Positions 13,001 to 25,397 of a DNA stretch of 64,000 bases are shown piece after piece. How positions within the stretch are numbered: the first letter of the stretch is position 1; each line of letters starts with the position of its first letter. The stretch lies in NCBI GenBank assembly GCA_001600055.1, contig BCIV01000004.1:546430-610429 (forward strand). Reading direction: 5' to 3'. The notes beneath the pieces are model-generated. The model had not been told where the DNA came from and searched no databases. It was given only the letters and a program-made list of their open reading frames with translations. This DNA comes from Filobasidium wieringae. Lineage: Eukaryota > Basidiomycota > Tremellomycetes > Filobasidiales > Filobasidiaceae. Made by a program: the position numbers and the translations under genes.

Positions 13001-13870
13001 CAAGGTCCAGGGGGTGGTGGTCCAGGCCAAGAAGGAGGTCTCGGGCTCGTCCACAAGCTGGAAAGCCACGGTGACAGCGGGATCATCTACGTCCTTGTAA
13101 TTGTCGCTCGCTTCGAAATTACTCAAAGGAGTGGTACAGCCGGTTGAATAAGGCATGACTCGAAGTCCTCGGTACACCATGTCCTTTTTCCAAAGCTGAC
13201 CAAACACCCACCAGACAGACTCCATAAAGCTAGGATCCATCGTCTTGTACCCGTTATCGAAATCGATCCATCTTCCCATCTTCTCTACGATCGATTGCCA
13301 TTCTCCGGCGTACTTCAGAACGATCTCACGACAGGCAGCGTTGTACTTGTCGATTCCCATGTTCATTACGTCTTCCTTGGAAGTGATGTTGAGATTCTTA
13401 TCGATCTGGTGTTCGACAGGGAGACCGTGGGTGTCCCAACCGAAACGACGTTCGACATGGTACCCGTTGGAGTAGGCATATCGCGTGACCATATCCTGTA
13501 GATAAGTCGAAGCACATCTAATCAGCTCGAGTCGCTTCCGTCAAGCGATGGCCATCTCGCCTCACCTTGATGGTTCCCAACAGCAAGTGTCCATAGTGAG
13601 GCAAACCAGTTGCGAAAGGAGGCCCATCGTAGAATCGATATTCTCCCTTGCTGTCTCCTTTGTCGAGTCTCTCTTTAGAGAGTTTTTGTCCGGTCTGAAA
13701 TGCGTCGATCTTTCGCCAGTATTCCAAGATCTTCTGATCGTCGGCAGGAAAAGCAACCGGCTTCACGGCTGAGGAGGGGTGGAGATACGAATTCCTGATC
13801 AGTTCAATACCAGGATATTGGAGGGAGATTCGGACTTACCGTCATAAGCCAAATGTTGTTCGGAAGCCAT
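10050..13870 (-). CDS. ILS1: Isoleucyl-tRNA synthetase, cytosolic
   Basis: Charges tRNA-Ile with isoleucine in the cytosol and edits mischarged valine. The minus-strand gene starts at 13870 ([10 protein letters not shown], followed by an intron) and ends at 10050. Class I signatures are present in order: the HIGH-type motif HYGHLLLG near residue 60; [16 protein letters not shown]; the CP1 editing domain with [16 protein letters not shown] and an encoded [16 protein letters not shown]; the KMSKS loop in [16 protein letters not shown]; then the anticodon-binding region with [18 protein letters not shown]. The C-terminal part (10050-10778) is the eukaryote-type extension. At least seven introns interrupt the gene. 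There is no mitochondrial-targeting-like leader, which favours the cytosolic enzyme. Its 3' neighbour in the same direction is PRP8, upstream on the strand. Confidence 0.96.
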
Positions 13871-14335
13871 GTTTGAGTGATTTACTGTATCTTGGAGCTA
13901 CGGTCTGTGTGTTGCCTGTTGCTAGCCTTTCAAGGGCTGCCAAGATGGCTCGTAGTGTTGCACTGAGAGGGTTAGGCGGGGGAATGGACCAGCTAAAGAG
14001 GGAAAGAAGGCTGAAAGGAATCGTGGACGAGTCAACTTTGAGATGAAACCGACTCGAAGTTCACGATTTGGATGTCCGCTACCGCTCTCGCACACTCGTT
14101 CACTCGCTACCAAACGTCCGAAAACAAAAGTACACGCACCGCGGATGGCCGAGCGTCACTCGTGAACAACCACTTGAACCACTCGCACACTTGCTATCAT
14201 CATATCGTACCAAACAAGGGCTCCGACTATACAGCCCAGCTAACTGAATACAAAAACACGAAAGACGTCGTCATGAACAATCACAAATCACTAGCTCTTT
14301 TTTTTTCCTTTTTCCCCCGCCTACATCGGCCTACA
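13871..14335. other. Intergenic PRP8 3' end to ILS1 start
   Basis: About 465 bp, containing the ILS1 promoter and the PRP8 3' UTR. CACTCG-like short repeats occur at 14090-14190. A plus-strand open frame starting at 14072 runs antisense into PRP8 and is not a gene. Confidence 0.4.
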
Positions 14336-17300
14336 CTAGGCCAAAGTGTTCTCCACATCGGCGGAATCTTCTCCGCTCTCCATCGTCGCAAAGTTCAAGA
14401 AAGGTGCAGGTCGATGTTCTTCCGCCCAGAACCCGATAGGCGCATCCAACGTCAAGGAGTATGGCATGGAAGGCGCAAATTGCTGGGTAAGACCGACAGA
14501 GTAGTTCCATGCTTTTCCCTCAGGGACCAAAGTCGCTCCCAGGATACGATCGGACAAGAGCAACTGCACTCGGTGAGCCATCGACGTGTTGAAGCCCTGA
14601 ACCACCGGGCTGTCAGCATCTATTTCGCTTCGATCAGGGATGCGGACAACAACTCACAACAGGGTTGGCCATCACGTCCTGCACCTTTCTACCCCACTCG
14701 AATCCAGCCACGCTCAATTCGAATGCACTCAAACTGATACTACCGGGCGTGAACGCAGTGGTAATACAGATCGAGTTCGGTCCCCATGACGGGTTACCGG
14801 CCATGATCTTGGCTTGCGAAGCGACATCTTGAGGAGCGAGATGATTCAACTCTTGAGCCTAAATTTCAGGTTGAAAAACTGGTAAGTACGAATCGTTCGA
14901 AACAGCAATCAGCTGATCGGGGAAACTGACCTGCGTCTTGATCCAACCCAGAGGCTCCAAATCCTTCAACAAGTAATCAGATTCCGGAAGCTTGGTAGGC
15001 AACTCGACAGAGTTGTTGCTACCCCTCTGGGGAACCCAGACGACCGCCTTGATCTCCTTGACAAGCTTGTTATCCGCGGGAGAACTTCCGTAAAGATAAG
15101 CAGCCACTTGAGTTCGCAGATCGGCATTCACGATAAAGGATTTCAGGACATTCTTGGGCATGACGAAAGTCAAACTTCCAGCGTCGTCCTTGACATCGTC
15201 ATTAGAAACGTAGATGTGGTTGACTCGCAGGGGCAAATTGGTTGCGGAGATCGCTCGAACTCGCCAGTCCGACTTCGAACTGAAAGTCTGTTGCTCGTAG
15301 TTGGTCGTGGTAACCGTTTGAATCTCGTCTCCATGACTATGTAGATGATGAAGTTAGGGATTGTTCAAAGCGAACACGACAAAGCTCAACTTACATGTTC
15401 GTGGTCTTGGTCTGAATAGCAGTCACCTGAGCCTGGGCCTCGGTGGCCTTCTCTAACTCGGCCATCTGCTGACGCTGAATCGAAGGTGCAGCGATCTCCA
15501 TACCCAAAATGATGTCCCTGATCTCACTGGCCGTCAACGAAGCGACGTTCACACTGTTTCTCTTTCCGAAATCACTCAAGATGAGGTCCTTGAGTGCGAC
15601 TTCGACCTTCATCCACTCGTCGTCAGACAACGTAGGCCAGATGTGATGAGGCTCAGTGATGGTGTTCTTGTCCGGTCGCAAGATGATCTTGGCCTTCTCG
15701 TTGTTGACGTGCAACGAACGCAGAATCAAGATCAATCGCGAGAAAGCGGTATACGACGAGATCGACTTGAGCCAATCGTCGTACAAGTTGAACAACACCA
15801 TCTGAGGCTGGGTCGCTCGTAAGATCAAGTCACCGAACTTTTCAATCTTCATCGCAGCCTGGAAGGGAAGCTGAAGCTCGGATCCCTTGATGACAATGTT
15901 AGGGAAATCGAGCAAATGGACCTCGAGAGGGTCCAACATTCCTTTTCGGGTGACAATGACCTGCTTGGGCTGTTCTTCAACGGGCAAGGATCGAACCAAG
16001 GCAGCAACTTCTTCTGCGGTCTTCCATTTGGCCAATTGACCGAGACGCTTCTGACCCGCCCAGACACTGGTGTGAATGATTTTCAAGAACAATTGACCAG
16101 ATCGAGGGTTGAAGATGAAGATGGCTCCGTTGATAGGCTTGGTAGTCAAGTTACCCTCGAAAGTTCGGTGGATGGTGACTCGGTACACGTTGGTGTCGTC
16201 GACGAACCAGATGACCTGGTTGGAGAACAACTCGGAGTAGTTCTGCGAAGAAAGGTATGGCTCGGTGGCTTCGGACGAGTACAATTGCAGACCCTTCCTG
16301 ATACGCTCTCGGAGGACGAACAAGGCAGGGTTTGCCTTCATGATCTTACCCATAGCCTGGGTCATCAAAGGCTTCAGACCAGGGAAGAAGTTACCGAACG
16401 CAGCGTGCAAGTTGTAAGACAGATCGAGGGCGATCAACAAACCGGTAGGCGAAGGGTAGATCGACATCGAATCGCTGGTGTAATCCAAGAACTTGGCACG
16501 AGCGTAACGTTCGATATCGTGTGAGTCGTAATCACCCCATCGCAATTGAACATCGAGCCAAAACTTGTTCGAAGTCATGGTTCCGTCGTATTGGTCACGA
16601 CCGTCCGAAAGCAATGAGGGTCGTGAGATGTTCCACTTGTAACTACTGAAGAGCAAGACATCCGAAGCGGAAGAGTTGAGCTTGTAACTCTTACGAGGAT
16701 GGATCAGCTCCTTCTGTACGGTTTCGATCTGGAGCGCTTCCAGTTCCTGATCGAGAACTTGACACAAGTCCATGACGACCGACTCGTGAATCTTCTGCCA
16801 CAAATGGGCTCGGAACAATTGGATGTAACTGATCTTCAAGGTGGGTAGCTTTCCGTGCATGAAGATACCAGTAAGATCCAATTGAACCTGGAAACCGACG
16901 TAAACGTTGGCTCGGTTCAAGGTAGGAGACCACCACAAGGTGAATCGACGATTGGGAATCTGACTCAGACCGGATCTCTGAGCGTTGGTAAGCTTCTTGA
17001 ACTTCATACTCTCTTCGAATCCTCCAGATTTCTCCCAGAACAGACCCTCCCAGGTAGTGAATGCGGTACCCTTGAACAGCGAGTGCTCCAGGATACCCTC
17101 AACTCCTCCCAAGGACGCGATAACGTCGACTCGATAAGAATTCAAGTTCCAAAGCTTTCCGTCGTGCCTTTGACTGGTCCACGCGAACGGGTTATGCTTG
17201 GGAAGCTGGTACTGAACCCAATCGGATCGTAATCTCCAGCTCTTGTCGAACGCAAGAGTTTGCCTATCTTTCTGGAACAAAGTCTGGATACGAGGCAGAC

Positions 17301-20300
17301 CTCGATCCCAGCTGTCTTCGAGATCCTCCAAGGTCAATCGCCTGTTCTGGGCCTGAGCCTCTTGCCTCTTCTGCGCATACTCCTGCCAGACACGTTGACT
17401 GTCCTGGAATTCACTCTCCCAAGGTACGATATATCGGTACAAGTTGGGAATCAAGTTTCCAGCCTCGTGTGTCATTCCCGCTCGGAAGTGGGTTGTGCCA
17501 CCTTCCGCCGTCTGCTTGCTCCATCGAAGATCAGACTGGGGGATCAAGATATAACCCATCGACAGCTGACCAAGACCTCCTAATTCCTTGGGTGCAAAGA
17601 ACAGCACAGGTGGGAAACGACTGGGCATCTTCGAGTTCAAACCGATCTTGACCCTGGTCTGGATTTTGTTCTCGGCCTTGACCAACATGTCCAACAACTC
17701 GGGAGTACCAATGACTGCCTCTCTGTAGTAAGTCATCAATCCAATCAAGGTGGTGTTCCACTTGTTGATGACCTTGGAGAAAGTTGAACTACCAGAACTC
17801 ATCAAGACTTGTCGAATACGGTTCTGGAAACTCTGCAATCCATACTCGGAGACCCTAAGGAATGCCTTTGCAGTACGTTCCTTGGTAGCCTCGTTAGTCA
17901 GACTCCAGGTGGCGTCCTTGAGCACAAAGTTGTCTCCCTCACGAATCTTAGGCAAGATCCTGACCTCGAAGTTGCACATGCTGAAAAGCAGTTGCGGGTT
18001 GTCACGAGAGTATACGGAAACGAAGCTCTCATCCCATTCAATCGTGGTAAGCGATCGGGGCAAGGAGTTCTTGACGTTCCAGAAGACGGCTCGTCCCAAG
18101 TTGACATCGTGCTTGATCAACCTCATTCGGCAATCTCTTGGCCAGCATCGCTTGTTGTTGTATCCGATAACGTTCTGGTTATTGGGATCAGGTTGAACAG
18201 TCAAGTATCGCTGGATGAGATCTCGCGCTTCATCGGCAGTGAAGCGGAAGAGAACGTGGATACGATCGACGTATCTCGAGTACAATCTGATCGGGTGACT
18301 CGTCTCGGTCTCGGTATCACGGTATTGCAAGAAGTTGTTGGGAAGCTGAGGTGGTCCGGCCATCTCACTTGCGCGTTTCAAACCCAGGATGAGGAGATCG
18401 AGAACGAGACCGTAGTATTGGAACACAAAGGACGAGAATTGCAATCCTCGGATCAACCCGTAAGCGTTGACGTGAGACATGTCCTTGTAGGTAAGAGTGG
18501 CGTTGTTCTTGGCAGTAATGTAATCCGCCAAGTTGTGGTCCATGATGAGACGAAGAAGTCGGTTGAGCAGAGTCAGATCGATCTTCTCGTAGACCTTGGA
18601 CAGCACAGTCTCCATCATGACGACACATTCACCCTCACTGGTGTCCCAAACGTCGGTCAAGTTGTTGATTCCCTGACACCACTTGTAAACAAGAAGGGGT
18701 GGGGGTTCCGAGTCACCTGGCTTGATCCAAGCTGGGAACAGGTGTCGTTTGTCAGCCTCGTACGCCAAGAACTGGTCGAGGTATGCGTCGGTAATCTTTT
18801 CCACAGGCTCGATATCGTAACAAGGAATGAGCTTGTCATAGGTGTCGAAGAACTCGATACCAGACTCCTTGAAAGCTCGCTGCGTCAAGAGCAATCGCTT
18901 GATTCGGGACAAAGCCTCGTGAGGAGAATCGTAAGCGTTTTCAATCAAAGCCAACTCTTCTCGTTGAGACTGATTGAGTCGTCCTTTCACACTGTAAGCG
19001 GTCTTCAACTTCTCCAAAGCCAGTACCAAGAGCTTAGTATCGTGTTTGTAGGAAAGGGGAGGGAAAGGAATGGGGCTGAATTTTCTAGATTCAAGCCAGT
19101 GCACGGTCGACGAATAGATGGCGACGGCTTCTTCAGACGAGATGTAGGGACCGTCCTTCAAGTAACCGTTCTGCCTCTCCTGTTCGGCCTTCAAGTATAG
19201 CCTAGTCAGCCTTCCCAAGTTCTTCCTGACAACCGCTTTGTCGACGGTAGCTCCACGCCTGATACGTTCACGGTTATAGTGAGCAACAGAAGTCCACCAA
19301 TCGGCCTTGCTCTTGACGTATCGAAGCAGGATGTTCTCGACAGCGGCAGGCATTCCAGGGACCTTCCAAGGAATGTTGGCCTTCCAACAACGCCAAGCTT
19401 CAGACAAGTGCTGCATGATCGTCTTGGCCTTGTTCTGCCTGATGGATTCTGGCATCATGTCCAAGATATCGGTCATGACGGCGGCACGCAACTCGAGATC
19501 AAAGTGAGACTCTACACGTTGCTTGGTAACGGTCTTTGCGATTCCCTTAGAGTTTCTTCCCTCGAATTGCCTGGCGAGCAAGTTGTTCAACCACCTCTCC
19601 AAGAGAGGAACGATACCTCTCATGAAGAACAGCCAGACCCTCCAGCCGGGAGCCCAGAATCCAACACCTGGACCTTTTCCAACGGGACCAGTGTTGAACC
19701 TGGCATAGATCAGGTGTTTCAAATCCTTGCACATCCTGACCTGCTTCATCAACTTGTACTTGTAACGGTACATTCCGGTCAACTGACCGACATGCGAGAA
19801 CATGTACTGAAGACCATCTGCAAGTTGGAAAGCGTCGACGTTTCCAAGTCGGAACTGAACGTGTGCGTCCACAATGAGTTTCGTCAGACGCAAAATCTCT
19901 CGGATCAGATGGAAAGCGTTTCCGAATCTGGACTTTTTCCTCTCCTTGGTGGTAAGCGTCTTGATGGGTTTCAAGTTCATGTTGTAATCGAGATGCAGGT
20001 AGTTCAAGTTCTTTCGATGGATCAACAGATTCAACATGTTGAATCCCTGTCGACAGACTTGAAGACCAGCTTCGACCCAATCCAACTGAGTGCTTTGGAA
20101 GAACTTTGTGTTCTTCAAACTCCTGAACAAGTTCCTCTTGCCCATAGCCTTGGGCGCCTTCTGCTTGAGCGTATTGAGGACATAAACCTTGAGCAACTTC
20201 TGGTACGAAACCCTGACCTTGACCGGCTGGTTAGGTGGGCAATGCTCCATGTAGAAGTTCTTGATCAGGGGGATATCCTGTGCACGCCTGGTCCTTCCGG

Positions 20301-21742
20301 ATCGCTTGTCGTAAGGGTAAGGAGCCCAGAACAGAGCCAAAGCATCGGCAGTCTTCTCGGTCTCGATATCCTTTTCAGCCAAGAATGGCTCAAGCTCCTC
20401 GGGAAGCTCAAACTCGTCATCGTCATCGCCTTCTGTTCCGTAACCGAATACTGCGTCTTCATGAGAGATGAGCTCGGTGTGAGAAGATTGAACCTGTCTC
20501 TGAGAGATAGGGTTGATGAGAGGGTCAAAGTAGAACGCAGGGACTGTTCGAATCGGACAGCGGGGTGAATACCGATCACAGGATCACGCATGAAGTCAAA
20601 CACGACTTACGATCAGGATCATCCGTCTTGATATAAACATTCTTGACCTCGTGGTAAGTTCCCAAATGAACGCTCCTCGGCAGAGAATTGTATAGATGAG
20701 GGAAAGCGATCTTGTATTCTGATCGGATCATTCCACGGATGATGACTTTGTTGATATCGTTGAACTCGTTCCAATCCTCGTCAAAGGCGTCCATATCGCG
20801 GTAGAGGGGTTCAAATTTGGGTCCACCAGGTAGGGCGATGTTCAAAGCCTGTCAACGGATAGACAGATGTAAGCTTGAATCGAAGGGTTAAGGACCGCTT
20901 GAGCGGCTCACCTTGGCAGTGAAGAACGCTTTTCGATCAAACAGGTAGAAAGCATTGTTATCGGAATAATCACTCAACAACTGTCTCCCGATCCTATAGA
21001 GGTTGGCCATCTGATCGAGATCCAGCCGATACGTCTTGTAAGTGCCCCCGTTGATGTGTTTCGTATCCAACAAAGGTTTCGCATCGTAGAACCATTCTTC
21101 AATCGCACCGTCCTCTTCAGGGTCCAACTCGAGCTGGATAGATTCAAGAGGGTCTACATCGAGGATGTTATCGGCGTAATCGGTAACGGGTTCTTCATCG
21201 TCGAAAGGGGGAAACCTCATCCGTTTGAAATGACGTCGATCACGTTTCTCTCTCCTCATCGCTAACCACATGGAGGCCCATTGAGCGTGATAGATGGGTT
21301 CCACCACTCGAGGGACTTGGTTCACAAACGTGATGGCTCCCGAGATATGGTAAAGAACGGGGACCTCTCGTACTTGTTCCCAAGGACAAGGAATGTTTTC
21401 CAACAGCTTCATCACCGCATGAGGAACGTATTTGAGAGCACCCAAGTGAACTCGTTTATCCGTTCGGAACTTTCGGGAAGACATGTCTCCATGATCCTTC
21501 ATGATCTTACGGATATGCTCGGGTGGTAGATCAGCTTTCCCACCATCCACACCGCCTCCTCCACCTTGACGACGTTTCTCGTCGAATCGCCTCGTCTGGG
21601 ATTGACGCCATTTCCTTGCCTTTTTCTCGATGTCTTGGGGAGAGAGGGAGGTTACATCGGGGGGAGAAGGTGGAGCTTGGGGGTAAGAACTCGTTCCGGG
21701 TTGGTTGAAGCCGGGAGGTCCGAAACCGGGTGGGAACGACAT
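14336..21742 (-). CDS. PRP8: Pre-mRNA splicing factor Prp8
   Basis: Core U5 snRNP protein that scaffolds the spliceosome active site. Six exons can be joined in phase: 21742-20912, 20848-20611, 20543-15395, 15336-14931, 14858-14658 and 14596-14336, for about 2,361 residues, the normal eukaryotic length. The N-terminus has the usual Pro/Gly-rich lead ([11 protein letters not shown]), followed by the highly conserved PRP8 N-terminal, reverse-transcriptase-like, linker, endonuclease-like and RNase H-like regions in the 5.1 kb exon (for example [17 protein letters not shown] and [16 protein letters not shown]). The last exons carry the JAB1/MPN domain ending in a short acidic tail. The 5.1 kb exon is by far the longest in the window. 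No intein is present, although PRP8 inteins are known in several fungi including Cryptococcus. Confidence 0.98.
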
Positions 21743-22173
21743 CGTTCGAGAGGAAGATGAGGTGTAGGTATCGAAGAGTCGTCCGAACGTCTAGCTCGAT
21801 AACTCGTCGAGTCCTTGTTGCTTTGTTTGCGGGGTTGTTGCAGTCGATACGCTGGTGAAGTGGGTACAGCGTGATCGACTGGTTTTAGTAAGAGAGACGA
21901 GACCCTTGAGTCTTGGGGAGGATGAAGGAACGGAATACGTTGCAAGGTATAGAGACGATGAGATGTAAGAATGAATTACGATCGAAAGTGGCGACGTGCA
22001 TTATTGTCGCGGTATTCGCTTTCTCACGCGCAGAACCGGATGTAAATAGCCGGATGTAAATAAGCATCGATCCTGACCTAGATCTCGACCATCGCTGGGC
22101 ACTTCTGTTCTTGAGATGCTGCTCAGCGTTCGTTGCCGTCTCTACATCACCACGTCGCCTGGATTGGATCAGC
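21743..22173. promoter_or_regulatory. Divergent promoter PRP8 / CREG-like gene
   Basis: About 430 bp between divergent translation starts. It contains a duplicated CCGGATGTAAAT string at about 22038-22060, which could be a small tandem duplication or a paired regulator site. No gene is supported. Confidence 0.4.
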
Positions 22174-23219
22174 ATGCTACTACTTTCCTTCCTGGTACAT
22201 CTGATTACCTGCGTCTCAGCTATATCTATTGGCCAGCACCCTGAATCAATCGCCACCGTTAAGCGACAAACACAACATCAAGCAGGTGCTTATTTGAATC
22301 ATTCTTTCTCGCCAACAAGCAGTATCAACGATACATCTAACTCTTACGATCTTGTATCGTAGCTGAGCATACCAAGTTTCTGCTCCATAATGTCACCCAG
22401 GGCAGTCTCGCTACGGTATTCGGGTCGCGTACCGATCGACCTGGTGAGTAATCCAGTCTATGCCTCGAGGAACGGAAGACCACGCTGACGCTGTATACGT
22501 TCATTAGGGCATCCTTTTGCGTCGTTTGAGGTGAGCTCGGCCAGATCAGTGGACTCCGGCACTCAATCACTAATAACCGTCTCTCTCGCTGGCAGTACCG
22601 TAAGCTAGTCTCTCATATCGTCGTCTTCCATTCCTGACTCCATTACCCACGGACAGACTCCACCTGCCTTCCACTCCCCTCGTTGACGTTCCTTCTCATG
22701 CCCATCTCCCAGTCCACGCGAAACATCCTCTCCGATTCGGAAGGTAGAGTGACGTATCTTCTGAACGAACCTAGAGGTGGGGAGAGGGATGGGATCGGAC
22801 ACGGACATAGGGGAGAAGGACGGAGCGGGATGGATTTCGCACGAGTCTCTTTGACCGGAGTGAGTCTGATCGTCCGTGTCTTTCTATCAACTGATAATCT
22901 GACTCGTTGCTTGTCTATCGCGTCAAAGACGATGAACCGAACGAACCTGACAATGAATCCACTCGACACTCTCGAATCGTGCTTCACTAACACCCATCCA
23001 GATTCCCGCGCCTGGATCCCTAGTAACGAATCATCACCTCATTACAGTTTCTTCGCCACCCTCGAGGTTGACGAGGTATACTACGTTGGAGGATTCGGAG
23101 AGTGAGTAGACGGGTTGTGAGTGACTGTGTGGGAAAACGAGAGCTGATCGCGGTCCATGCCGTACAGCGAGCATTACATCGGGCATATCCCGGTGGAGAT
23201 GATCAAGGGGAAGAAGTAG
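22174..23219 (+). CDS. Secreted CREG-like FMN-binding split-barrel protein
   Basis: The first exon (22174-22285) encodes a hydrophobic signal peptide (MLLLSFLVHLITCVSA). Intron 1 (22286-22362) ends in CGTAG with a CTAAC branch site and leads to an exon with AEHTKFLLHNVTQGSLATVFG, the first barrel strands. Later exons give HPFASFE, LLMPISQSTRNIL, and the diagnostic C-terminal block THPDSRAWIP, VDEVYYVGGFGDEHYIGHIP, ending at 23219. This order (LAT strand, HPD, GGFGD, YIGxIP) is that of the CREG/pyridoxamine-oxidase-like family, which is secreted or vesicular in eukaryotes and generally has lost oxidase activity. The exact splice sites between about 22530 and 22960 are uncertain. The divergent neighbour is PRP8. 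Role in this fungus unknown. Confidence 0.8.
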
Positions 23220-23511
23220 GCTGATCGGTATGGATTCGAAGGCGAGATGTATCGTAACAAACTGTAGCTTATCACATCGATTGCACGTTGAGCGGGTCGA
23301 GAGGTGGGGTTGGTACTTTCTGTTAGACATCTGTCTCATCACTGCCTATCGGTTGTGTATAACTCTTTCTGAAGTCACAAAACCACGGTGCTCTAACAGC
23401 AGCGGAACAGTAGAATTGTGGTCTCTCTTATATGGAGTCACAATCTGATACGGTAGACTTGACGATCTCGTTCTGGGCCACAGCATCAAAAATCGGATTC
23501 CAGAAGACGCT

Positions 23512-24369
23512 TCACCTGCAGCCTTGACCTTCCTGGGAGCAGCCTATAGAGACTCCTCTGAGGACAATGTCTCTCCAGGTCTTATCTTTCGAGTAATCTC
23601 GATCGATTCCACCTTGGAGACAAGCGCTAACGGCTTGCTCGTGCATCGGATCTGAGATTCGTATGTCAATATCCATGCAGAACGCAAGGACCCCGTTCAT
23701 GTAGCATCGAATCTTGACGAGGTATAACTGGGCCCAGCGCAAGCGTACACACGTCTATTGAGCAGGAAGACGATCTGATTCCCTTTCACCTTTTTCCCCC
23801 AAGAGCCGCCTAAATCGATCAAACGCGAGCCCTTGTTCTTCTAGGTTTCCGTGTAGGTGATCTCGACGAGAGAATCTCGGATGATAATTCCCTTCATGAG
23901 CCTTCCGACTCAGGGTCATTGTAACCGTCCTCTTCGGGATCGAGATCGAGATAAACGCTCGCCAAGTCCACCCAATTCATCTTGCCGTGCAAATCATCCT
24001 TGCATGAGATCCGACCGACGAGAAATTAGTAGACGCAGAGCCCAGTCTCCTCGGGTGAAGAGTATGATCAGCCTAACGAGCATCCTCATAAAAACTGGGA
24101 CACCGAAAGCCTGATCGAAGATGATGCCGGAAACCTCATCAAAGATGGATGCCGACCGCCTGATCGCCGGTATCCTGCTCCAGCCACATCGTTCCAGTAG
24201 GCTCCTTGACGGTAGCAGTGGGCAAAAGAGGGATCCACACCGCCGGCCAAGTGGGATCAAACCGAGAGTAAGGCTTATAGAGAGGGAGCGGGAGAGAAGG
24301 GAGCGAAACATGAGGAGGAGTGATCTTTCCTGAAGAGATACCAATGAGTGTGATGATGATAGTGCACAT
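23512..24369 (-). CDS. Possible unrecognised gene or remnant
   Basis: I do not recognise this. Three minus-strand pieces look more protein-like than their surroundings: one at 24139-24369 with FDPTWPAVWIPLLP and EPTGTMWLEQDTGDQAVG, one near 23885-24005 with MNWVDLASVYLDLDPEEDGY, and one at 23512-23742 with MDIDIRISDPMHEQAVSACL. I could not link them with splice sites in a consistent phase. They may be exons of one small gene, a decayed pseudogene, or chance. The region lies convergent with the end of the CREG-like gene. Confidence 0.22.
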
Positions 24370-25249
24370 TCAAGTGTGCAAATGTGTTTATGTGTGCAAG
24401 GTCCAGTGAACCGAGAGTTCCAGATAACCCATGTACAAGCCGTACATCTGATCGGTTGGAATGTGGAATCACTATAGACCAACAGAGTACACTAACATCG
24501 CTACCAACCCGTGACATCTGAATCCACAGCTAGACCAGTAACATCCCGAATTGCGCCCGTACGGAATGAGGTATGTGACCGTAAACTGCCCTCGCCCGAA
24601 TCAGGGAACCCACGGTTTCGAAACCCCCAACAGGACATCTGGAAGGCAAATCAAAGCGCTCTGGTCAGCTCCCGATGACGCCCTGGACCGATTGGTATTC
24701 TCGGTCTAGAGGGTGGGTCTTTTGGGATGATCAGCCTGTGCCAATTGAATGGATATGATAGCTACGTCAACGAGCTGTAAGATGGTTAGTAATATCCCAT
24801 AGTGGTCCGAACGACCAGTCGATCGGTCGATGAGATCTCCCCTTGAACGTTGAGAAGGGTATCTCAGCCTGTACCAATATCACGAACTCTGACACGACGT
24901 TATTGAACGATATCCATATCCCTCGACCTTGCTCGTCGAGACCCTATGAAACGCACGAAACCCCCCGTTCCCCCCGAGATCGAAAACGACTCCCACCCGA
25001 TGTGAAACATCCGCTGGACTGCTCGCGCTTGATGATCGGTACGTTCGGTACGAGACAATATCAATGAGACAACGAGACGAAGCGAGAGAAGACGACAAGC
25101 GACAAGCGGGAAGAGACGATCCTATTATTCTTTCCTTCCCGGCCGGTCCGGATGAGGGTGATGTTCGCGGTGCGCGGTCTGAGCTGTGAGGCATGAAGGG
25201 TATCCGTACAACGGGTCGTACCAGCTTGACCCAGCGTAGACGTGGAGCG

Positions 25250-25288
25250 AGAGTGGAAGTGGAAGTGGAAGTGGAAGTGGAAGTATAC
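25250..25288. repeat. GGAAGT hexamer tandem repeat
   Basis: Direct reading shows consecutive (GT)GGAAGT units on the plus strand, followed by a GTGCAAGTGCAAGT pair. A pure-purine strand of this type can be nuclease sensitive or bind ETS/GAGA-like factors, but no function is shown. Confidence 0.75.
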
Positions 25289-25370
25289 AGGTGCAAGTGC
25301 AAGTGAACGGTCTGATCACGATGAAACGCCGGCCGGGAGGACGTATTCCCTCACTCCCTGAAACCTTGAA

Positions 25371-25397
25371 CCGTGAACCGTGAACCGTGAACCGTGC
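25371..25397. repeat. GAACCGT tandem repeat
   Basis: Four near-perfect tandem heptamers, GAACCGT, read directly from the sequence. Located in the gene-poor region upstream of the GATA factor. Confidence 0.75.

Noticed and set aside
14072..14737. 221-codon plus-strand frame at the PRP8 3' end
   Set aside because: Overlaps the PRP8 JAB1/MPN exons in antisense and has low-complexity, non-protein-like sequence.
17809..20568. Long plus-strand open frames (463 and 429 codons) opposite PRP8
   Set aside because: They lie antisense to the highly conserved PRP8 coding sequence; their length reflects PRP8 codon bias, and they show no family motifs.
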